12,157 nt of DNA from Actinomycetes bacterium. GTDB lineage: Bacteria; Actinomycetota; Actinomycetes; Mycobacteriales; Mycobacteriaceae. Below the pieces are notes generated by a model, which did not search any database, was not told where the DNA came from, and saw only the letters and a program-made list of their open reading frames with translations. Shown in pieces: positions 6,627-12,157 of the stretch (the stretch's first letter is position 1; every line of letters starts with the position of its first letter). Location of the stretch: assembly GCA_023415515.1 (NCBI GenBank), contig JAEZKH010000466.1:1-12157 (forward strand), given 5' to 3'. Made by a program: the position numbers and the translations under genes.

Positions 6627-6719
6627 TCAGCGACAACAACAGACATCAGCGACAGCGGTGAATCCCACGGCAATGAGGGCCACGATGTGGCCACCCTTGT
6701 TGCCAGACGCTGCCCGCAT
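6627..6719 (-). CDS. Leaderless poly-cysteine leader peptide of the subI operon
   Basis: A 30-codon reading frame starts at ATG 6719 (MRAASG...) and ends ...ADVCCCR-stop, with three consecutive TGT codons at 6641-6633. The ATG lies exactly 7 nt after a TATTCT -10 hexamer, so the transcript should begin at the A of ATG (leaderless). An in-frame GTG at 6668 could give a 13-codon version. Mycobacteria are known to place leaderless poly-Cys short ORFs ahead of sulfur-assimilation operons, where slow translation of Cys codons under cysteine starvation raises expression of the downstream genes. Position, cysteine run close to the stop codon and the sulfate-transport operon downstream all fit. The peptide itself probably has no other function. 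Confidence 0.8.
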   Translation of the reverse strand: MRAASGNKGGHIVALIAVGFTAVADVCCCR

Positions 6720-6726
6720 GGCGCGA

Positions 6727-6732
6727 AGAATA
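6727..6732 (-). promoter_or_regulatory. -10 box (TATTCT) of the subI operon promoter
   Basis: TATTCT matches the mycobacterial TANNNT consensus and ends 7 nt before ATG 6719, which predicts a transcript starting at that ATG. No good -35 box is visible about 17 nt further upstream (CTGATC), as is usual for this promoter class. Confidence 0.65.
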
Positions 6733-6737
6733 ACAGA

Positions 6738-6763
6738 GTCGGGCTAAACGATCAGGTCGGGCT
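6738..6763. repeat. Tandem GTCGGGCT repeats upstream of the subI promoter
   Basis: GTCGGGCT occurs at 6738-6745 and again at 6756-6763, an 18-bp period (nearly two helical turns). Relative to the predicted start at 6719 they lie at about -19 to -26 and -37 to -44, flanking the -35 zone. CAGAG (6734-6738) and CTCTG (6762-6766) also form an outer inverted repeat. This could be an operator for a sulfur-responsive regulator; none is encoded here. Confidence 0.35.
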
Positions 6764-6773
6764 CTGGCCTGCG

Positions 6774-6860
6774 TCAGCGTGTGACCAGCCACATGACGAC
6801 CACCAGCAGCACAAGCAGGACGAGGGCCAGGGTCACCCGGGAACGCGGCATGGGCTTCAC
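6774..6860 (-). CDS. 28-residue single-pass membrane microprotein
   Basis: GTG 6860 starts a 28-codon gene reading VKPMPRSRV followed by an almost purely hydrophobic stretch LALVLLVLLVVVMWLV and the tail TR. GAGGAGG lies 7 nt upstream of the GTG, and the GTG overlaps the stop codon of the 64-aa gene before it (GTGA), so both the start and coupling are well supported. ATG 6851 is in frame but lacks a matching ribosome-binding site. A basic N-terminus before one membrane segment suggests N-in orientation. Function unknown; it may act with the preceding small membrane protein. Its end lies 55 bp before the subI transcript start. Confidence 0.65.
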   Translation of the reverse strand: MKPMPRSRVTLALVLLVLLVVVMWLVTR

Positions 6861-7051
6861 TGCGGATCCTCCTCTTGGCGGCGGATGCGCCGGAGTAACC
6901 GGATACCGTTGCCGAGCGCACCGTCGAGAAGAACGGCAATCCCGTAGGCCATCACGAGGACGACGGGCATGACGACCGCCGTCTGCGCAACGAACCCGAG
7001 TCCGGACAGCCACAGCTCGACGCTGTCCCACCAGTTCAGGAAGCCACCCAC
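6857..7051 (-). CDS. 64-residue small membrane protein
   Basis: It starts at GTG 7051 (MGGFLNWWDSVELWLSGLG). One clear membrane segment, VAQTAVVMPVVLVMAYGIAVLL, is followed by a basic, then acidic tail (RLLRRIRRQEEDPQ). The N-terminal part is Trp-rich and amphipathic. No Shine-Dalgarno is visible, but TAGGCT sits 6 nt before the GTG, so the gene is likely leaderless. A small membrane protein between subI and the trehalase gene is also remembered in M. tuberculosis (Rv2401A region), which supports a real, conserved gene. It is divergent from the trehalase gene. Function unknown. Confidence 0.75.
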   Translation of the reverse strand: MGGFLNWWDSVELWLSGLGFVAQTAVVMPVVLVMAYGIAVLLDGALGNGIRLLRRIRRQEEDPQ

Positions 7052-7057
7052 CCGGCC

Positions 7058-7063
7058 AGCCTA
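7058..7063 (-). promoter_or_regulatory. -10 box (TAGGCT) for the small membrane protein pair
   Basis: The minus strand reads TAGGCT, a strong TANNNT match, 6 nt before GTG 7051, which is right for a leaderless transcript. The DNA from here to the trehalase start (7064-7223) is GC-rich and holds no other recognisable element. Confidence 0.5.
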
Positions 7064-7223
7064 CGGTGCGGCGGGCGCGCCGCCGCCGGCCGCCGGGGAT
7101 CGGCGCAGTTCAGCGGGCCACGGGGGTGGAAATCCTCGTCGGCGCCTGCCACCCGGGTCCAGCAACGTCGAACACACACCGAATGAGTGGACGACGGGCA
7201 GGTTGGCAGCCGATGATGTCCGC

Positions 7224-9230
7224 ATGGTTCTGCACCAGAGCGAGAAGCATGAAGAGGCGAGCGAGGCCGCCGGGCCCCCGCCGTTGACCGTGACGGCCCC
7301 GGTCCCCTACACGCCGGGCGGAGCATTGCGGAACCCGTTCCCGCCGATAGCCGATTACGCGTTCCTGTCCGACTGCGAGAACACGTGCCTGATCTCGTCG
7401 GCGGGATCAGTCGAGTGGCTGTGTGTGCCCAGACCCGACTCCCCCAGTGTGTTCGGCGCTGTCCTTGACCGCGGCGCCGGACATTTCCGGCTCGGGCCAT
7501 ACGGTGTCTCCGTTCCCGCAGCACGCCGCTACCTGCCGGGCAGTTTGATATTGGAGACGACCTGGCAGACCCACACGGGGTGGCTCATCGTCCGCGACGC
7601 GCTGGTGATGGGCCCGTGGCACGACATCGAATCGCGGTCACGCACCCATCGCCGCACGCCGATGGACTGGGATGCCGAACACATCCTTCTGCGCACCGTC
7701 CGGTGCGTGAGCGGCACCGTCGAACTGGTGCTGAACTGCGAGCCGTCGTTCGACTACCACCGGAACAACGCGACGTGGGAGTACTCGGCGCATGCGTACG
7801 GCGAGGCGATCGCGCGCGCCGTGAAGAATCCGGACTCGCACCCCACCCTGCGGATCACCACAAACCTGCGGATCGGTCTCGAGGGGCGGGAGGCGCGAGC
7901 GCGCACCCGGATGAAGGAGGGCGACAACGTCTTCGTCGCGCTCAGTTGGTCGAAGCATCCCTCGCCGCAGACCTACGACGAAGCCGCCGACAAGATGTGG
8001 CAGACCAGTGAGTGCTGGCGGCAGTGGATCAACGTCGGCGACTTTCCCGACCACCCGTGGCGGTCCTACCTTCAGCGCAGCGCTCTGACGCTCAAGGGCC
8101 TCACGTATTCGCCGACCGGCGCGCTGCTGGCCGCACCGACCACATCCCTGCCGGAAACCCCTCAGGGCGAACGGAATTGGGACTACCGCTATGCATGGGT
8201 GCGTGACTCGACCTTCGCGCTGTGGGGGCTCTACACGCTGGGCCTGGACCGGGAAGCCGACGACTTCTTCGCGTTCATCGCCGATGTGTCCGGCGCGAAC
8301 AACGGTGAGCGGCACCCGCTTCAGGTGATGTACGCCGTCGGCGGCGAACGCAGCCTCGTCGAGGAGGAACTCACCCACCTGTCGGGCTATGACAACGCAC
8401 GCCCGGTACGAATCGGCAACGGCGCCTACAACCAGATGCAGCACGACATCTGGGGCACGATGCTCGATTCGGTGTACCTGCACACCAAGTCACGCGAGCA
8501 GATCCCGGAATCGCTGTGGCCGGTGCTCAAACAGCAGGTGGAGGAGGCCATCAAGCACTGGCGTGAGCCCGACCGCGGAATCTGGGAGGTGCGCGGTGAA
8601 CCGCAGCACTTCACGTCGAGCAAGATCATGTGCTGGGTGGCGCTCGACCGCGGATCCAAGCTCGCCGAGATCGAGGGCGAGCGCTCGTATGCACAGCAGT
8701 GGCGCGCCATCGCCGAGGAGATCAAGGCCGACATCCTGGCCAACGGTGTCGACAAGCGCGGGGTTCTCACGCAGCGATACGGGGATGACGCGCTCGACGC
8801 GTCGCTGCTGCTTGCGGTGCTGACCCGCTTCCTGCCGCCCGACGATCCGCGGATTCGCGCCACGGTGCTGGCGATCGCCGACGAGTTGACCGAGGAGGGC
8901 CTGGTACTGCGCTACCGCGTCGAGGAGACCGACGACGGTCTCGCCGGCGAGGAGGGCACATTCACGATCTGCTCGTTCTGGCTGGTGTCGGCGCTGGTCG
9001 AGATCGGTGAGATCCACCGCGCCAAGCATCTGTGCGAACGGCTGCTGTCGTTCGCCAGCCCGTTGCATCTCTACGCCGAGGAGATCGAACCGCGCACCGG
9101 ACGGCATCTGGGCAACTTCCCGCAGGCGTTCACCCATCTGGCGTTGATCAACGCGGTCGTGCATGTCATCCGCGCCGAGGAGGAGTCCGACAGCTCAGGC
9201 GGTTTCCAGCCGGCCAACGCGCCGATGTAG
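7224..9230 (+). CDS. GH15 trehalase (glucoamylase-like family)
   Basis: 668 aa from ATG 7224. The frame is open upstream to 6969, but that extension runs antisense through the small membrane-protein gene and is Pro/Arg-rich; MVLHQ... fits the start remembered for mycobacterial homologues. The N-terminal β-sandwich (NPFPPIADYAFLSDCENTCLIS, VEWLCVPRPDSPSVFG) is followed by an (α/α)6 barrel with GERNWDYRYAWVRDSTFALW, EGTFTICSFWLVSAL and EEIEPRTGRHLGNFPQAFTHLALINA. The last motif holds the usual GH15 catalytic-base region. The sequence closely resembles Rv2402 and the M. smegmatis enzyme shown to hydrolyse trehalose to two glucose units. No signal peptide is seen, so it is cytosolic and would recycle trehalose. 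It is divergent from the small membrane genes and convergent with the MetE-like gene. Confidence 0.92.
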   Translation: MVLHQSEKHEEASEAAGPPPLTVTAPVPYTPGGALRNPFPPIADYAFLSDCENTCLISSAGSVEWLCVPRPDSPSVFGAVLDRGAGHFRLGPYGVSVPAARRYLPGSLILETTWQTHTGWLIVRDALVMGPWHDIESRSRTHRRTPMDWDAEHILLRTVRCVSGTVELVLNCEPSFDYHRNNATWEYSAHAYGEAIARAVKNPDSHPTLRITTNLRIGLEGREARARTRMKEGDNVFVALSWSKHPSPQTYDEAADKMWQTSECWRQWINVGDFPDHPWRSYLQRSALTLKGLTYSPTGALLAAPTTSLPETPQGERNWDYRYAWVRDSTFALWGLYTLGLDREADDFFAFIADVSGANNGERHPLQVMYAVGGERSLVEEELTHLSGYDNARPVRIGNGAYNQMQHDIWGTMLDSVYLHTKSREQIPESLWPVLKQQVEEAIKHWREPDRGIWEVRGEPQHFTSSKIMCWVALDRGSKLAEIEGERSYAQQWRAIAEEIKADILANGVDKRGVLTQRYGDDALDASLLLAVLTRFLPPDDPRIRATVLAIADELTEEGLVLRYRVEETDDGLAGEEGTFTICSFWLVSALVEIGEIHRAKHLCERLLSFASPLHLYAEEIEPRTGRHLGNFPQAFTHLALINAVVHVIRAEEESDSSGGFQPANAPM

Positions 9231-9232
9231 GC

Positions 9233-9249
9233 GGCGGTGGCCGTCCGCC
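9233..9249. terminator. Short hairpin between convergent genes
   Basis: GGCGG-TGGCCGT-CCGCC lies 2 bp after the trehalase stop codon and 10 bp beyond the MetE-like stop codon. Because it is symmetric it could end transcription from both sides of this 29-bp convergent gap. There is no U-tract, so support is modest. Confidence 0.4.
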
Positions 9250-9259
9250 TCGACGGCTC

Positions 9260-10303
9260 TTACGCCGGGACGGGCTGACGGTTCTCGGAGAACTGTTGCC
9301 ACGCAACGAGAACGGCTTCCAGTTGCGCGGCCGAGTGCCTGCCGAGGCCGCACTCTGTCGAGATCCCGAAGCCGGCCAGGAACTCCTCGGCAAGCGCAGC
9401 GCGTCCCAGCGCGCCTTCTGCGCCGTCCTCGGCGTGCAGCAGGCCCAGATAGATCTCGGTGCCGGGTTCGAGCGCCAGTCCGCTCAGTGGTTGCCAGTGC
9501 GCACGTTTCGTCCACGCGGCGACTGTCGCCGCCTGGATGGCATCGATGCGACGGGTGACGTGGCGAGACAACCCGTTCGCCAGCGTGACGATGGCCGTGG
9601 CATCACGGGGCAGGATGTGCCTGCCCCCTCGGGCCGCGGCCTCCTCGTCGGGCGGGTCGCCCATGAACGGCGACGCGCCGAATTTCGAATCGCCGTAGCA
9701 GAGGTGGAAGGTGAGATCAGCGTCGTCGTGCACCCACTGCGCCACCCGGGCCGTCGCGGCGAAAATAGGCTCCAGACCGCCGTAGGGATTCGGGAACCAC
9801 CCCTCGATCGTCGCGAGTTCGGTGGGCAGATCCCATTGGATGGCAAGATCGTTCGGCGGGATCGCCTCCTGTAAGGCTTCCACACTTTCCCGCAGGCGTT
9901 GTTCATAGGCGTACGCGATCTCGACCTGCGAATCGAACTCAGCGAAAGAGTTGACCGCATTGAACGGTGTCGGGATAGACACCAGGAACCGAGAGCCCTC
10001 GGCGAGGACACCGTCTCGGCGCGCCGCGAGGAAACGTTGGTAGGACTCAACGGCCACCGTGTGGTAGTCGACAGGGCCGAACGAGACGGTCGTGCCCGGG
10101 CGGACCCGCGCGCGGCCGTCGACGACATCGAGGGAGGGATTGGCGAGGAAGTGGTCCGCCTGTGTGAGCACCCAATTCGCTCGGTCGCCCGGCTCACCGT
10201 CGGACACTCGGGTCACACCTGGTTGCAGACGGCTGCCGACCAACCGGAACGCGTCGTCGACCGAAGGGACGTTGATGCTGCCGGTGATGTAGAAACCACT
10301 CAT
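9260..10303 (-). CDS. MetE C-terminal-like protein (UROD/MetE superfamily)
   Basis: 347 aa; ATG 10303 has AAGGAG 6 nt upstream and lies 29 bp after the SfnB-like gene, so the two form an operon. Motifs follow cobalamin-independent methionine synthase: SDGEPGDRANW, IQWDLPTE (compare MetE Q-x-D-E-P), FHLCYGD with His200-x-Cys202, and STECGLGR with Cys318. The His-x-Cys and distant Cys match the zinc ligands that activate homocysteine thiol in MetE. MetE itself is over twice as long and carries an N-terminal domain and folate site absent here. A zinc-dependent thiol alkyl-transfer or cleavage reaction is plausible, but the substrate is not known. No signal peptide. Confidence 0.75.
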   Translation of the reverse strand: MSGFYITGSINVPSVDDAFRLVGSRLQPGVTRVSDGEPGDRANWVLTQADHFLANPSLDVVDGRARVRPGTTVSFGPVDYHTVAVESYQRFLAARRDGVLAEGSRFLVSIPTPFNAVNSFAEFDSQVEIAYAYEQRLRESVEALQEAIPPNDLAIQWDLPTELATIEGWFPNPYGGLEPIFAATARVAQWVHDDADLTFHLCYGDSKFGASPFMGDPPDEEAAARGGRHILPRDATAIVTLANGLSRHVTRRIDAIQAATVAAWTKRAHWQPLSGLALEPGTEIYLGLLHAEDGAEGALGRAALAEEFLAGFGISTECGLGRHSAAQLEAVLVAWQQFSENRQPVPA

Positions 10304-10332
10304 TTGCGACTCCTTGGATCGGTTGACGACGG

Positions 10333-11565
10333 TCAGATCAGCACGCCGAGGCGCGGCGGCTTGGTGCCGTGCAACGTGTAGTTGCCGAGGTGGACGTACT
10401 TCCAGCGGGCCGGATCGTGCAACGAGTGCACCCGGACGTTTCGCCAGTGTCGATCCAGCGCGTACTTGCCGTCAGTGGCTGAGGTGCCGGTGAGTTCAAA
10501 TATGCCGCTGGCGATCTCGACGGCCAGCTCCTGCGCGAGCGCCTTGGCAGCGGCAACCTTCAGCGAGGCCTCCGCCGCGGATTCGCGGGTGAGCTCCGGT
10601 TCGGCGACGGCGGCATCGACCAAGCGGGCGCCCTGCTCGAGCAGCGCTTCCAGCGCATAGAGCCGCGCGGTCAGCTCACCGAAGCGACGCACGACATGCG
10701 GTTCGTCGGCGGCGCGTTCAACGTTGGCCTCGAACCAGGGCCTGCTCTTGGTCGTCACGAACTGCGCCCCGTCCTCCAGCGCAGCCCTGGCGATTCCGAT
10801 GTCCACGGCCGCGTGCAGCGCCTGGTCGAAGGCACCGAGCACCGCGGGCGGAGCGGTCACCGGGTCGGGATCGGGCCCTTCGTCGATGACGTACACGTCG
10901 TCGACCACCACATTGTCCAGAACCACTTCGCCACTCGCGGTGCCGCGTTGTCCGAATGCCGACCACCGATCGAGGTTCAGCGTCACACCCGGATCGGATG
11001 GCCGCACGAAAACCGTTGCGCCATGCGATGGCTCGGTGTCGGGAATCCGTGCGGCGACCGCGATCCAGCCAGCGCCGAGTGCGCCGGTCGCGTAGTACTT
11101 GGTCCCGTTGAGCACCCAGGTGTCCTCATCCCCCCGCGACACCGTGGTCAGCCGTTCCGCACTCGTGCGCGTGCCCCGCTCGACGGTGGCATTGCCGATC
11201 TGTGTCCCGCCCAGCACGTCAGCGTATATCCGCGGCGCAGGAGCGTTTTCGCCGAGACCTCGGATCGCGAAGTTGATCACGAAGTGCGACAACAGCAACT
11301 GGCCGACCGCCGAATCCGCCTGCGCCAGAACGCGCAAGACCTCGACAACGGTGGACGGCGGCAGGTCGGGCCCGCCGAACCGGGTGGGCACGATGATGCC
11401 GAGCAGCCCCGATTCGGCGACCCTGCGTAGTTCCTCCACCGGCCATGCTCCAGCGAGTTCGCGGTCGACTGCCCCCGCGGCGATTTCCGGTGCGATCGCG
11501 CGGGCGGTGTTCAACGCGTCATCGACGGAAGCCAGGACGGGTGCAGTGCTCTCTGTGGTCGTCAT
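10333..11565 (-). CDS. SfnB/DszC-like acyl-CoA dehydrogenase-family monooxygenase
   Basis: 410 aa from ATG 11565 (MTTTESTAP). The frame is open for 139 more codons, but these are low-complexity Pro/Thr-rich and run over the neighbouring HNH gene. The acyl-CoA dehydrogenase fold is clear: LLGIIVPTRFGG in the N-domain, NGTKYYATGALGAGWIAVAAR in the β-domain, and a helical C-domain. The C-terminal HDPARWKYVHLGNYTLHG is the hallmark of the SfnB sulfur-acquisition / DszC-like group, flavin-dependent monooxygenases acting on organosulfur compounds rather than true dehydrogenases. Such enzymes need reduced flavin from a separate reductase, not seen here. A TAGCCT -10 box lies 8 nt before the ATG. First gene of a two-gene operon with the MetE-like protein; the nearby sulfate importer supports a sulfur role. 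Confidence 0.82.
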   Translation of the reverse strand: MTTTESTAPVLASVDDALNTARAIAPEIAAGAVDRELAGAWPVEELRRVAESGLLGIIVPTRFGGPDLPPSTVVEVLRVLAQADSAVGQLLLSHFVINFAIRGLGENAPAPRIYADVLGGTQIGNATVERGTRTSAERLTTVSRGDEDTWVLNGTKYYATGALGAGWIAVAARIPDTEPSHGATVFVRPSDPGVTLNLDRWSAFGQRGTASGEVVLDNVVVDDVYVIDEGPDPDPVTAPPAVLGAFDQALHAAVDIGIARAALEDGAQFVTTKSRPWFEANVERAADEPHVVRRFGELTARLYALEALLEQGARLVDAAVAEPELTRESAAEASLKVAAAKALAQELAVEIASGIFELTGTSATDGKYALDRHWRNVRVHSLHDPARWKYVHLGNYTLHGTKPPRLGVLI

Positions 11566-11573
11566 AGCGCGGA

Positions 11574-11579
11574 AGGCTA
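11574..11579 (-). promoter_or_regulatory. -10 box (TAGCCT) of the SfnB-like operon
   Basis: TAGCCT fits TANNNT and ends 8 nt before ATG 11565, with no Shine-Dalgarno in between, so a leaderless or near-leaderless mRNA is likely. GTCACA lies 17 nt further upstream as a weak -35. Confidence 0.5.
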
Positions 11580-11607
11580 TGTGCGAGTGAACCGTTGTGA
11601 CAGAGTT

Positions 11608-11643
11608 GCGCTCAGCGCGATGAAATACCTGCCTTGCTGCAAG
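11608..11643. promoter_or_regulatory. Two 11-bp palindromes upstream of the SfnB-like operon
   Basis: GCGCT-C-AGCGC (11608-11618) and CTTGC-T-GCAAG (11633-11643) are both perfect 5+1+5 palindromes with centres 25 bp apart. They lie about 48 and 73 bp before the start codon, a usual place for activator or repressor sites. The two sequences differ, so they may not bind the same protein. Confidence 0.3.
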
Positions 11644-11735
11644 CTGGCTTCGAGGGTGCTCGTATACCCAGGGCGTGGTCGCTGTCGCGATCTCGAACAC
11701 CCTGTCGGGGTTGGGTTTCGGTTTCTGAGTCGTTG

Positions 11736-11751
11736 CCGGCCGATCGGCCGG
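11736..11751 (-). terminator. 16-bp perfect palindrome after the HNH gene
   Basis: CCGGCCGATCGGCCGG lies 10 bp after the stop codon of the HNH gene. It can form a very stable stem and is the best terminator candidate here, though no U-tract follows. It separates that gene from the SfnB-like operon on the same strand. Confidence 0.45.
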
Positions 11752-11761
11752 TGTGTGCGCC

Positions 11762-12157
11762 TCAGGCGGCGTGGTTGTCGGGTGGGTCGGGTCCGCTCTG
11801 CGTCTCGTCGGTGGCCTGGTCGTTGTGGTCGGGGGGTCGGAGGAGTGTTTCGGGGCGGTGGTAGTAGTTGATGCGGGCTTGTCCGTGGTCGAGGTCGGGT
11901 GGGGGTGTCCATTCGCATTCGCCGCGGGTGTTGATGGTGGTGGTCCAGCCGCCGGTGTCGGCGTCGCGGTTGTCGGTGCCACACGCGAGGGTCATGTCGT
12001 CGACGTTGGTGTTGCCGCCGTGTTGCCAGTCTTGGTTGGCGTGGTGGGCTTGGCAGTGGTAGGCGCCGCGGGTGCAGCAGGGTTTGGTGCAGCCGCCGTC
12101 GCGGGCGATGAGCATGATCCGCTGCGCCGGGCTGGCGGTTCGTCGCGCGCGGAACAG
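11762..12157 (-). CDS. 13E12-repeat family (DUF222) HNH endonuclease, C-terminal part
   Basis: 131 codons are visible; the gene continues past the right edge (LFRARRTASPAQRIMLIARDGG...), so the internal ATG at 12115 is not its start. The HNH zinc-binding core reads CTKPCCTRGAYHCQAHHANQDW, then GGNTNVDDMTLACGTDNR, with paired Cys, HH, Asn and a final Cys/Asn-Arg as in mycobacterial 13E12 proteins. A typical PPPDLDHGQARINYYHRPE segment follows, then a Pro/Asp-rich tail. The family is present in many near-identical copies in mycobacterial genomes and is often linked to mobile or recombination-prone DNA; its cellular role is not settled. The DUF222 N-terminal domain is outside the window. Confidence 0.88.
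   Translation of the reverse strand: MFRARRTASPAQRIMLIARDGGCTKPCCTRGAYHCQAHHANQDWQHGGNTNVDDMTLACGTDNRDADTGGWTTTINTRGECEWTPPPDLDHGQARINYYHRPETLLRPPDHNDQATDETQSGPDPPDNHAA

Noticed and set aside
6861..7031. Upstream part of the 85-codon minus-strand frame ending at 6774.
   Set aside because: It overlaps the 64-aa gene out of frame and is Arg/Cys-rich. Only the last 28 codons follow a strong ribosome-binding site.
6969..7223. N-terminal extension of the trehalase gene (85 codons).
   Set aside because: It runs antisense over the 64-aa membrane-protein gene, and family length and N-terminus fit ATG 7224.
11566..11982. N-terminal extension of the SfnB-like gene (139 codons).
   Set aside because: Low-complexity Pro/Thr-rich translation that overlaps the HNH gene in another frame. 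A -10 box and the normal family N-terminus support ATG 11565.
1..12157. CRISPR arrays, tRNA or rRNA genes, prophage or defence systems.
   Set aside because: No regularly spaced repeats, no tRNA cloverleaf pattern noticed and no matching protein motifs.

Overview
The window looks like a chromosomal stretch of a fast-growing Mycobacterium (Mycolicibacterium) or a close relative. It has high GC, leaderless TANNNT-type promoters, a 13E12/HNH-family gene at the right edge, and the gene order sulfate-transport operon, small membrane protein, GH15 trehalase that I recall from the Rv2397c-Rv2402 region of M. tuberculosis. No database search was possible; family names rest on motifs and remembered homologues.

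Layout. (1) 1-1302, plus strand: the end of an AMP-binding acyl-CoA synthetase gene, followed 7 bp later by a double-hotdog MaoC-like protein. (2) 1329-2654: a complete IS110-family insertion sequence on the minus strand, with a 351-aa DEDD recombinase and about 260 bp of non-coding DNA upstream of it. (3) 2717-6506, minus strand: the sulfate/thiosulfate ABC transporter operon subI-cysT-cysW-cysA, tightly packed or overlapping and ending in a long hairpin (2653-2700). (4) 6507-6763: the operon leader, with a leaderless 30-codon peptide gene ending Asp-Val-Cys-Cys-Cys-Arg-stop, the signature of a mycobacterial cysteine-responsive attenuator. (5) 6774-7051, minus strand: two overlapping very small membrane-protein genes. 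(6) 7224-9230, plus strand: GH15 trehalase. (7) 9260-11565, minus strand: an SfnB/DszC-like flavin-dependent oxidoreductase followed by a MetE-C-terminal-like protein that retains a His-x-Cys...Cys zinc site. (8) 11762-12157, minus strand: the C-terminal part of a 13E12-family HNH protein.

The strongest result is in the insertion sequence. Its non-coding end can be read as a bridge RNA (minus strand, about 2640-2433). Four guide segments match the four DNA arms at one consistent pair of boundaries around a CT core. The left target guide matches 9/9 nt of the left flank, the right target guide pairs 6 nt with the right flank (one G-T wobble), the left donor guide matches 8 nt at the element's right end, and the right donor guide pairs 6/6 with its left end. 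This fixes the element at 1326 bp, reconstructs the empty site, and shows that it inserted at the foot of the hairpin behind cysA without destroying it.

A functional theme is sulfur supply. The transporter brings in sulfate under apparent cysteine-sensing control, and the nearby SfnB-like and MetE-like pair may handle organosulfur compounds when sulfate is short. The trehalase and the lipid genes appear to be unrelated neighbours.
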